Positions 53,500 to 60,902 of a stretch of 64,000 bases of DNA are shown piece by piece. Source of the DNA: Echinicola sp. 20G (GTDB taxonomy: Bacteria; Bacteroidota; Bacteroidia; Cytophagales; Cyclobacteriaceae); NCBI RefSeq assembly GCF_015533855.1, contig NZ_AP024154.1, positions 3,540,501 to 3,604,500 on the forward strand, written 5' to 3'. The translations under genes were made by a program, and so were the position numbers. The notes below the pieces were generated by a model. That model did not search any database, had not been told where the DNA came from, and saw only the letters and a list, made by a program, of their open reading frames with translations. Positions within the stretch are counted from its first letter, which is position 1, and each line of letters opens with the position of its first letter.

Positions 53500-54488
53500 A
53501 AAAAATCGAAGATAATGAAGTGCGTTGGGGGATTTTGGGTGTTGGTGATGTATGTGAGTTGAAAAGTGCTCCCGCTATGAATTTAGTGGAAAACAGTCGC
53601 CTTGTAGCGGTGATGAGAAGAAATGAAGAGAAAGTTAAAGACTATGCCAGAAGGCACCATGTTCCCAAGTGGTATACCGATGCTGATGAGCTGATCAATG
53701 ACCCTGAAGTAAATGCTATCTACATTGCCACTCCTCCCCATGTACATAAGGAGCTTACCCTAAAAGTAGCAGCTGCTGGAAAGCCTGTCTATGTAGAAAA
53801 GCCCATGGCCAGGACTTATGAGGAGTGTAACGAAATGATGGCGGCATGTGAAGCTGCAGGTGTGCCTTTGTATGTGGCTTATTATCGCAGAACATTACCC
53901 CATTTTGTGAAGATCAAAGAGCTGATCGCTGCTGGAGCAATAGGTGATGTGCGGTATGTAAATATACAAATGAATCAAGTTTTGAGGCCGGACATTGTCA
54001 GGAACCTAGCCAATAATTGGAGAGTAGATCCAGAGGTGGCTGGTGGTGGCTATTTTTATGACTTGGCATCACATCAGTTGGATTTCCTTGATTTTGCTCT
54101 GGGGCCAATTAAAAAAGTCAAAGGTTTTAAGACAAACCAAGCTGGAATTTATGAGGCAGAAGATTTGGTTTTAGCCACTTTTGAATTTGAATCGGGAGTT
54201 TTGGGATCCGGGAACTGGTGTTTTACATCAAGTAAGGTTTCAGAAATAGATAGCACCATTATTTATGGAAGTAAAGGCCAGATCAGTTATGAGACATTTG
54301 GTAATGGTCAGTTGATATTGGATAGTGAAATAGAGGGAAAAAAGGTATTCGAATTTGATTTACCTAAACATATTCAAAGTATTTTAATTCAGGATATTGT
54401 GGGTGATATGTTAGGAATAGCTTCAAGTCCTTCTATTGGAAAGTCAGCAGCTAGAACAAATTGGGTGATGGATCAGATTGACCGTTGA
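53496..54488 (+). CDS. Gfo/Idh/MocA-family oxidoreductase
   Basis: The 330 residues (ATG at 53496; an upstream in-frame codon would overlap the previous gene) begin with a Rossmann NAD(P) site VRWGILGVGDVCELKSAPAM and include AIYIATPPHVHKELTLKVAAAGKPVYVEKPMA with the catalytic Lys motif EKP, then GGGYFYDLASHQLDFLDFALG with the conserved His. The family oxidises or reduces sugars, inositols or sugar acids. Overlap with the LDH2-family gene and position at the end of the pectin run suggest a role in uronate or hexose metabolism. Confidence 0.88.
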   Translation: MKKIEDNEVRWGILGVGDVCELKSAPAMNLVENSRLVAVMRRNEEKVKDYARRHHVPKWYTDADELINDPEVNAIYIATPPHVHKELTLKVAAAGKPVYVEKPMARTYEECNEMMAACEAAGVPLYVAYYRRTLPHFVKIKELIAAGAIGDVRYVNIQMNQVLRPDIVRNLANNWRVDPEVAGGGYFYDLASHQLDFLDFALGPIKKVKGFKTNQAGIYEAEDLVLATFEFESGVLGSGNWCFTSSKVSEIDSTIIYGSKGQISYETFGNGQLILDSEIEGKKVFEFDLPKHIQSILIQDIVGDMLGIASSPSIGKSAARTNWVMDQIDR

Positions 54489-54525
54489 CTTTTCTTTATA
54501 TGCCTAAATTACTGTATTTATATTT

Positions 54526-54603
54526 TATAGATTTATAAACCTATATTAATTGTTTATATGTTTTTAAGCATATAAATTGATTTTATAGGTTTTTAAACCT
54601 ATA
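54526..54603. repeat. Array of three 20-bp palindromes at 29-bp period (operator array)
   Basis: Palindromes at 54526-54545, 54555-54574 and 54584-54603 share the form TATAggTTT-nn-AAacCTATA. The third is perfect over 9+9 bp with a 2-base centre; the others differ at one arm position. Centres are 54535.5, 54564.5 and 54593.5, exactly 29 bp apart. The third lies between the -33-like and -7 boxes of the SatD-like gene. Confidence 0.75.
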
Positions 54604-54607
54604 TTTG
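54576..54607 (+). promoter_or_regulatory. Promoter of the SatD-like gene
   Basis: ATTG (54576-54579), a 20-base spacer, then TATATTTG (54600-54607, exact TAnnTTTG). The spacing equals that of the helicase promoter. Transcription would start near 54613, 16 bases before the ATG. Palindrome 3 occupies the spacer and overlaps the -7 box. Confidence 0.65.
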
Positions 54608-54628
54608 AATTGCATCAAGTTTTAAGTT

Positions 54629-55330
54629 ATGCAAAAAGCGACAGTCATCTCGGGAGATATTGTGTCCTCTACCAATTTGGTGTTGGAGGATCGGGCGATG
54701 CTAGAAGTGCGCTTAAAGGAATTGTTGGGAGCATTGACTGATAAATTTGGAACATTTGGTAGACTCATCAAAGGTGATTATCTCGAATGCGTTTGCAAAG
54801 CCCCTCAAGATGCACTTCAGGTAGCCTTAGCGATCAAGAGTTTTGTCAAGTCAATTGAAGTACAGCAAGCTGATTCGAGAAAGGATAATATTCGGATCAA
54901 GTTGTTCAAAACGCACGGAATTCGATTGGCTATTGGTTATGGCGACTTGCAAAGGTATGATCCTGAAAAAGGGATCATGGATGGAGAAGCAGTATACTTA
55001 GCAGGAAGGTTGATTAACCAATCGGCTTCGACCCATGGAAAGGAAAGGGTGGTGATCAAAAACACTTTGTTTTTCACTTCCCATAAGGAAAACCTTAATG
55101 AGCAGTTTGAACCTATAATGGCATTGTTGGATGTTTTGTTGAGTAAAGCTACTTCCCGGCAATGTGAAGTATTGTATTGGAAATTAATGGGCAAGAACGA
55201 AGATGAGATTGCAGAAAAGTTGGGGATTAGCCAGTCAGTGGTCAATCAGCACAGCACAAGCGTAGGCTGGAATAGCATAGAGAAGACGGTGGAATATTTT
55301 GCTAAAACCCTTAAAAAAGACATTCAATGA
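54629..55330 (+). CDS. SatD-family protein with C-terminal helix-turn-helix
   Basis: The 233 residues fit the SatD family: TVISGDIVSSTNLVLEDRAMLEVRLKELL, GRLIKGDYLECVCKAPQDALQVALAIK, IRLAIGYGDLQRYDPEKGIMDGEAVYLAGRLINQ. The domain resembles a nucleotide-cyclase-like fold but I see no full set of cyclase residues. A C-terminal sigma-70-region-4/LuxR-like helix-turn-helix (about 170-215; SRQCEVLYWKLMGKNEDEIAEKLGISQSVVNQHS) suggests DNA binding, possibly to the palindrome array in its own promoter. It overlaps the DUF3307 gene (ATGA), a common pairing. No molecular function is firmly known. Confidence 0.82.
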   Translation: MQKATVISGDIVSSTNLVLEDRAMLEVRLKELLGALTDKFGTFGRLIKGDYLECVCKAPQDALQVALAIKSFVKSIEVQQADSRKDNIRIKLFKTHGIRLAIGYGDLQRYDPEKGIMDGEAVYLAGRLINQSASTHGKERVVIKNTLFFTSHKENLNEQFEPIMALLDVLLSKATSRQCEVLYWKLMGKNEDEIAEKLGISQSVVNQHSTSVGWNSIEKTVEYFAKTLKKDIQ

Positions 55331-56031
55331 ATTTAGGTCAATTTTTAGCTTTGCAATTTATCGCTCATGTTCTGGCAGATTTTTTTTTCCAAACAGACAG
55401 ATTGGCGATTCAAAAAAATGAACTGGGTTTTCGAAGTCCATTTTTAAAGTGGCACATATTGATCGTGTTTTTGTTTTCTTGGGGATTGTCATTCCAGACC
55501 AGGTTTGTGTATGGTGCTTTGATCATTGCTTTGACTCATTTTATGATTGATGGCATTAAGCCCTGGATCAACAAGAATAAGATAGTAGGTCGATATTATT
55601 TTTTTATTGATCAGGCTTTGCATGTTTTAATGTTGGTCAGTGTGACAGTGTGCTATGCCTATTATGCTGAGTTGGATGCGTGGGTGAATATTCCCATTGG
55701 GATAAAGGGGTTGATTGGGGTTTTTGCGTATTTACTTTGTCTAAAACCGGCCAATATATTTATCAAAGAGATGTTCAGAGCTTATCAAATCAGTGTGCCG
55801 GGAACGGATGACCTTCCCAATGCCGGTAAACTGATTGGTGTTTTAGAAAGGGTTTTGGTCTTGACTTTTATTCTATTGAGACAATTCGAAGCTGTTGGGT
55901 TTTTAATAGCCGCAAAGTCAATCCTTCGATACAAAAACGATGATACCATCAAAACAGAATATGTATTGATCGGCACGATGTTAAGTTTTGGCATAGCTGT
56001 TTTACTGGGCCTATTGATTGGTTTTGTATAA
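55327..56031 (+). CDS. DUF3307-family membrane protein
   Basis: The 234 residues have about five or six membrane helices; the start ALQFIAHVLADFFFQTDRLAIQKN and the ALTHFMIDGIKPWINKNK segment are typical of DUF3307 proteins, with conserved His and Asp residues (AHVLADF, THFMIDG) that could bind a metal. The start overlaps the SatD-like stop. The pair recurs in many bacteria, which points to a joint function, perhaps signal sensing at the inner membrane, but the biochemical role is unknown. Confidence 0.85.
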   Translation: MNLGQFLALQFIAHVLADFFFQTDRLAIQKNELGFRSPFLKWHILIVFLFSWGLSFQTRFVYGALIIALTHFMIDGIKPWINKNKIVGRYYFFIDQALHVLMLVSVTVCYAYYAELDAWVNIPIGIKGLIGVFAYLLCLKPANIFIKEMFRAYQISVPGTDDLPNAGKLIGVLERVLVLTFILLRQFEAVGFLIAAKSILRYKNDDTIKTEYVLIGTMLSFGIAVLLGLLIGFV

Positions 56032-56075
56032 TCTATTTGAATTTTAATACATCAACTTTTAAATAAAATTTTGGT

Positions 56076-57965
56076 ATGAAGTACTTGCTATTGGTGTTTG
56101 TAATTGTTTCGGGACAGGTTTCCGCTCAGATTTTTAATGAAAAAGAAATGGAGGCCAAAATTAAAGAAGTGACAGTTTTTCTTAATGGGGCCCAAATTAA
56201 CCGGTCTGGAAAATCCACAATACCTAAAGGGAAGTCTATTTTAAAAATCAAATCTTTATCACCTCATATTGATGATAAGAGTATTTTAGTAAAAGCCAAA
56301 GGGGATTTCACCATTTTGTCTGTCAACCATCAGTATGATTATTTGAATGATTTAAAAAAAGATGAGCAGTTGTCAGACTTGGAAAATCAACTGGAAGCAA
56401 TAGATAGGCAGTTGGAAGTGAACCTTTCTAAATTAACTGTTCTCCATGAAAAAGAAAGTCTACTAAATGCCAATAAAAACTTAGGTGGAAGGGATAATGG
56501 AGTTTCTTTGACTGAATTAAAGCAGGCAATTGATTTTTTTGGACAAGAGACTGAACAAATTAAAAAGGGAGAGCTTGATATTAAAGAATCAGATAAAATA
56601 CTTAATAAACAGAAAGAAAGGCTTCAAAAGGAAATTGCTGAGGTGAAGGGCAAGGAGGAGTTCCCCAGTAGCATAATAGAAATTCGTGTAGAATCACTTT
56701 CTGAGGTACAAGGAAGCTTTGATATTACGTATTTAGTTGGATTTGCCGGCTGGTATCCAAAATATGATGTAAGGGTGGAAAATATCTCCCAGCCACTTCA
56801 GCTTAAATATAGGGCAGAGGTTTATCAGAATACCGGGGTAAATTGGGATAATGTAAAGCTTAAATTTTCTAATGGAAATCCCAATCAATCAGGGTTGGCT
56901 CCCGAATTACAGCCTTGGAAACTTAATTACGCTAGAAATACCATTGTAAATAACTCTTTTTATGGCGTTTCTTCAGGGAGTGTGGGTAGGGTTTCCGGAA
57001 AAGTTTTGGATGAAATGGGACAGGCTATACCGGGGGTTAATGTGATCGTGGATGGAACCTCAATTGGGACTGTCACCGATATCGATGGTAGGTATGATAT
57101 TACTTTGCCACATGGGGCTAAAGAACTTAAATATACTTTTGTAGGCTATCAGCCGAAGCTGATTCCAATACAATCTTCAGCAATGACCGTACAATTGGAG
57201 CCGGATAATGTAGCACTTGAAGAAGTGGTTGTTGTTGGGTATGAGGTACAAAACAAATTACAGGGGAAAGTGATGGGGCTTATGGCAGGAAACTCCAGGA
57301 AAGAAGATAGCTGGAATTGGCAAGCAGAGTCTTTGCCTACGACCACCATTGAAAACCAAACCACTGTGGAGTTTGAAGTGGAAACTCCCTATTCCATTAA
57401 ATCGAATGGAGAGATGCTTTCAGTAGACCTTAATACTTATAATATTGAAACAAAGTTCGAATATTTTGCTGTACCAAAGCTAGATAAAGATGCTTTTCTG
57501 GTAGCCAAAATAACCAATTGGGATCAATATAATCTGTTGGAAGGGGAAGCAAACCTTTACTTTGAGGATGCCTACGTGGGAAGATCCATTTTGGACGCAA
57601 AATCATTAAGTGATACACTTTCTATTTCCCTAGGTAGGGATAGGAGTATTGTAATAGGCAGGGAGAAAATTGACGAGTTTTCCGAAAGAAAGATTCTTGG
57701 TAGCAATAAGGTGGAAAGCCGGTCATATAAACTGATTGTCAGAAACAAGAAATCTCAGGCCATAAATCTGACACTATTAGACCAGGTTCCTGTTCCTGTA
57801 CTAAATGATATTAGTGTAACTCATTTGGAACTATCCAAAGGAAACTTGGAAGAGAAAACAGGTAAGATCACATGGGATATGCAAGTTGAACCAAACTCTC
57901 AGAAAGAGCTTAAGTTGATCTATGAAGTGAAATATCCTAAACGAGAAAAAGTGATTTTGGAATAA
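56076..57965 (+). CDS. MuiA-family (DUF4139) protein with inserted carboxypeptidase-like regulatory domain
   Basis: The 629 residues have a Sec signal (about 1-18), an N-terminal DUF4140-like region (about 25-95; KEVTVFLNGAQINRSGKSTIPKGKS), a coiled coil (about 95-195) and a DUF4139 domain (SFDITYLVGFAGWYPKYDVRVEN) split in the middle. The insertion (about 305-400) is a carboxypeptidase-regulatory-like fold (GKVLDEMGQAIPGVNVIVDGTSIG) followed by EEVVVVGYEVQNK and LQGKVMGLMAG, resembling the start of SusC-type receptors. DUF4139 resumes to the C-terminus (MQVEPNSQKELKLIYEVKYP). Probably periplasmic or surface; function unknown. Confidence 0.87.
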   Translation: MKYLLLVFVIVSGQVSAQIFNEKEMEAKIKEVTVFLNGAQINRSGKSTIPKGKSILKIKSLSPHIDDKSILVKAKGDFTILSVNHQYDYLNDLKKDEQLSDLENQLEAIDRQLEVNLSKLTVLHEKESLLNANKNLGGRDNGVSLTELKQAIDFFGQETEQIKKGELDIKESDKILNKQKERLQKEIAEVKGKEEFPSSIIEIRVESLSEVQGSFDITYLVGFAGWYPKYDVRVENISQPLQLKYRAEVYQNTGVNWDNVKLKFSNGNPNQSGLAPELQPWKLNYARNTIVNNSFYGVSSGSVGRVSGKVLDEMGQAIPGVNVIVDGTSIGTVTDIDGRYDITLPHGAKELKYTFVGYQPKLIPIQSSAMTVQLEPDNVALEEVVVVGYEVQNKLQGKVMGLMAGNSRKEDSWNWQAESLPTTTIENQTTVEFEVETPYSIKSNGEMLSVDLNTYNIETKFEYFAVPKLDKDAFLVAKITNWDQYNLLEGEANLYFEDAYVGRSILDAKSLSDTLSISLGRDRSIVIGREKIDEFSERKILGSNKVESRSYKLIVRNKKSQAINLTLLDQVPVPVLNDISVTHLELSKGNLEEKTGKITWDMQVEPNSQKELKLIYEVKYPKREKVILE

Positions 57966-58032
57966 ATAAATTGGCTTGGATTTAGTAAATTAATTTATAG
58001 TTGATTGATTTTCAGAACCAAAATGATTTTCT

Positions 58033-58857
58033 ATGAGAGCTTTTATCCCAGTGGTGATAGGCTTGGTGTTATTTTCATGCCATGAACCTAAGAGAGACCA
58101 AAATGAAAATACTGGTAATCTAAAAGAACTAAGCAGCTCCAAAGTTGGTGAAATCATTGACCTTACCTATGCCTTTTCCGATAAGACGATCTATTGGGTA
58201 ACATCAAAAGAGTTTGAGTTGGAGGAAGTGGCAAAAGGGCAGACGGATAAAGGTTATTTTTACGCCGCCAATAACTTTGAGACTTCAGAGCATGGTGGGA
58301 CACATATAGATGCTCCTGTCCATTTTGCTGAAAATGGGGTGTCTGTAGATAAAATTCCTTTGGAGCAATTGATTGGGTCGGCGGTAAAAATAGATGTTTC
58401 TGAAAAAGGATTGGCCGACCCAGACTATCAGATCAAGGTAGAGGATATCCAAGAATGGGAGAAAACAAATGGTGAGATCCCAGAAGGAAGCATAGTTCTT
58501 TTGTACTCTGGGCATAGCCAATATTATCCAGATAAGGGTAAATACTTAGGTACTACGGAAAGAGGAGCAAAGGCGGTTAAGGACCTACATTTCCCTGGCC
58601 TTTCTCCTGAAGCGGCGAATTGGTTGATGGAAAACCGAAAAATTAAATCAGTTGGAATTGATACTCCAAGCATAGATCACGGGCAATCTGTGTATTTTAA
58701 AACCCATGTGGCATTGATGACCCATGATATTCCGGCTTTTGAAAACGTAGCCAATATGGATGAATTGCCAGCAAAAGGTTTTCAGGTGATAGCTTTGCCC
58801 ATCAAAATAGAAGGGGGAAGTGGAGGACCTTTAAGGATAGTGGCCATTTTGGACTAA
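58033..58857 (+). CDS. Cyclase-family (kynurenine formamidase-like) lipoprotein
   Basis: The 274 residues begin with a lipoprotein signal (VLFSC-H). The metal-binding family motif HGGTHIDAPVHF (about 86-97) is intact, with a further SVGIDTPSIDHGQS and a C-terminal VIALPIKIEGGSGGPLRI. The cyclase/KynB family hydrolyses amide or lactone bonds (for example N-formylkynurenine, or uronolactone-type cyclic compounds). Being exported argues against a tryptophan role. It follows the MuiA-like gene by 67 bp and may be a separate unit. Confidence 0.87.
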   Translation: MRAFIPVVIGLVLFSCHEPKRDQNENTGNLKELSSSKVGEIIDLTYAFSDKTIYWVTSKEFELEEVAKGQTDKGYFYAANNFETSEHGGTHIDAPVHFAENGVSVDKIPLEQLIGSAVKIDVSEKGLADPDYQIKVEDIQEWEKTNGEIPEGSIVLLYSGHSQYYPDKGKYLGTTERGAKAVKDLHFPGLSPEAANWLMENRKIKSVGIDTPSIDHGQSVYFKTHVALMTHDIPAFENVANMDELPAKGFQVIALPIKIEGGSGGPLRIVAILD

Positions 58858-59051
58858 GCTTGTGAAAAATAACTGAATGGTTTTAGCAATGTGTCAGTCT
58901 ATGATGAAGTATTAAAACCTTTAAGTGGCTCTTTTTTTAATGAAAGGCGGATAGATTTTCAAACTTATTGACCAGTTGAGCCCCAATCATCTTGCTTTTT
59001 GGGGCGGTTTACCTAAATTTATACTTTATTAACCCAAAAATTACATTAATA

Positions 59052-60659
59052 ATGACCTTTAAATACTTTGCTTCAGGAAGAATGATGGGAGGTTTAGCAT
59101 TCCTAATGTCTTTACTTGGAAGTTTGACTTCTTGCGAGCCCCAACAAAAAGAGGAAACTGCTGAAACCAAGCGGCCCAATATCATTTTTATCATGTCTGA
59201 TGACCATGCTTATCAGGCGATCAGCGCCTATGGATCTACATTGATCAATACGCCAAACATAGATCGAATCGCCAATGAGGGGATGTTATTTGAGAACGCC
59301 TTTGTCAGTAACTCCATTTGTGCTCCAAGTAGGGCTGTGATCCTGACCGGGAAACACAGTCACATCAATGGCTTGGTGGACAATGCTGTCCGGTTTGACA
59401 GTACTCAGGTTACTTATCCAAAGATTTTGAGGGAAAATGGTTATCAAACTGCCATGATCGGTAAATGGCACTTAAAAACCCAACCTACTGGCTTTGATTA
59501 TTGGAAGGTGCTTCCGGGACAGGGGCACTATTATAATCCCGAATTTAGAACGCCTGAAGGCATTGTGTTGGACTCTGGCTATGTTACGGATTTGATTACG
59601 GATTTTGCGATAAACTGGTTGGAAGAGGCCAAAGACAAGGACAAGCCTTTTATGCTAATGTACCAGCACAAAGCTCCCCATAGAGAGTGGTTGCCTACTG
59701 AGGAAAACTTCAGAAACTATACCCAAAAAGAATTCGCAGAACCTGAAAGCTTGTTCGATGATTATGAGGGAAGAGGTAGGGCTGCCAAAGAAGCTGAAAT
59801 GAGAATTTCTACGCATATGGGCTTAACCAACGACAGCAAAATTCATCCGGATATTGTTGAGAAATTAGGTTACAAAGAGTTTATCAACTGGTATTCTGGT
59901 GCTTACCATGGCAATTTGGACAGGATGAGTCCAGAAGAGAGAGCAGCTTGGGAAGAGGTTTATGGACCAATTAATGAAGCATTTGAGAAAGCAGACCTTC
60001 ACGGTGATGAGCTGACCAAATGGAAATACCAAAGGTACATGCAGGACTACTTGGCCAGTATTGAATCTGTAGATGAAAATGTGGGCAGACTTTTGGATTA
60101 TTTGGAAGAGAATGGTTTGGCTGAAAATACCATCATTATCTATACTTCAGATCAGGGTTTTTACTTGGGAGAGCATGGCTGGTTTGATAAGCGTTTTATG
60201 TACGAAGAGTCGTTTAGAACTCCTTTGATGATCAAATGGCCAGGTGTTATCACAGCAGGAAGCAAAAATACTGATTTGGTACAAAACCTTGATTTTGCAG
60301 AAACCATGTTGGATGCAGCTGGAGTAGACATTCCAGAAGAGATGCAAGGCAAAAGCATGTTGCCTTTGCTAAAAGGTGAGAAGGTGGAGTGGAGAGATGC
60401 ACTTTATTATCACTACTATGAATACCCCGGCATTCATGCTGTAAAAAGACATAATGGTGTAAGGACTGATCGCTATAAGCTTATTCATTTTTATTATGAT
60501 ATTGACGAATGGGAGCTTTATGACCTTCAGGAAGATCCCAAAGAGATGAACAATTTGTATGGTGACCCTGCTTATGCCGAAGTACAGGAGAATATGCACC
60601 AAAAGCTAGAGGAATTGATGAAGGAATATAAAGATGAAGTAGTTATTCCGCAGCTGTAA
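59052..60659 (+). CDS. S1-family sulfatase lipoprotein
   Basis: I start at the ATG at 59052 (535 residues), which opens a signal ending LTSC-E; an upstream TTG would mask it. The alkaline-phosphatase-like fold shows [16 protein letters not shown] (metal Asp pair), [15 protein letters not shown] with the C-x-P-S-R formylglycine motif, [17 protein letters not shown] and [37 protein letters not shown]. It resembles N-acetylglucosamine-6-sulfatase-type enzymes, but substrate is not shown. The Cys type needs formylglycine maturation, probably by the FGE-like protein at 6744-7856. A strong terminator follows. Confidence 0.91.
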   Translation: MTFKYFASGRMMGGLAFLMSLLGSLTSCEPQQKEETAETKRPNIIFIMSDDHAYQAISAYGSTLINTPNIDRIANEGMLFENAFVSNSICAPSRAVILTGKHSHINGLVDNAVRFDSTQVTYPKILRENGYQTAMIGKWHLKTQPTGFDYWKVLPGQGHYYNPEFRTPEGIVLDSGYVTDLITDFAINWLEEAKDKDKPFMLMYQHKAPHREWLPTEENFRNYTQKEFAEPESLFDDYEGRGRAAKEAEMRISTHMGLTNDSKIHPDIVEKLGYKEFINWYSGAYHGNLDRMSPEERAAWEEVYGPINEAFEKADLHGDELTKWKYQRYMQDYLASIESVDENVGRLLDYLEENGLAENTIIIYTSDQGFYLGEHGWFDKRFMYEESFRTPLMIKWPGVITAGSKNTDLVQNLDFAETMLDAAGVDIPEEMQGKSMLPLLKGEKVEWRDALYYHYYEYPGIHAVKRHNGVRTDRYKLIHFYYDIDEWELYDLQEDPKEMNNLYGDPAYAEVQENMHQKLEELMKEYKDEVVIPQL

Positions 60660-60680
60660 TTCTTGGCGACAATTTTGAAT

Positions 60681-60720
60681 AAAACCCCAATTGATCAGAG
60701 TCAATTGGGGTTTTATCTTT
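60681..60720. terminator. Rho-independent terminator after the sulfatase gene
   Basis: AAAACCCCAATTGA (60681-60694) and TCAATTGGGGTTTT (60701-60714) form a perfect 14-bp stem with a 6-base loop and flanking T run, 21 bp after the sulfatase stop. Confidence 0.93.
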
Positions 60721-60902
60721 TGGACAAGTATGGTTCAAAAATTTGATGCTTCTGATTTCGTTTGTATAGGATGGAGAATCCATACTTATAAATGATGAAG
60801 GTAGGAATAAATAAAAGCCTAATTATTTAAGTAGGTTTATACCTAAATGTGGTATATTGGTTTACGAAAACAAGAGTACATTTTTAGTCTTTATACCCAA
60901 TT

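Noticed and set aside
54526..54603. Regularly spaced repeats that might be a CRISPR array or plasmid iterons
   Set aside because: Units are short symmetric palindromes separated by only 9 bp, lie in a promoter, and no cas or replication gene is near.
58992..59051. Longer sulfatase start at a TTG
   Set aside because: The added residues precede a complete lipoprotein signal that begins at the ATG at 59052.
60832..60845. TAGGT-TTAT-ACCTA palindrome upstream of the DUF748 gene
   Set aside because: It loosely resembles the SatD array unit but lacks the central TTT/AAA arms and is a single weak copy.
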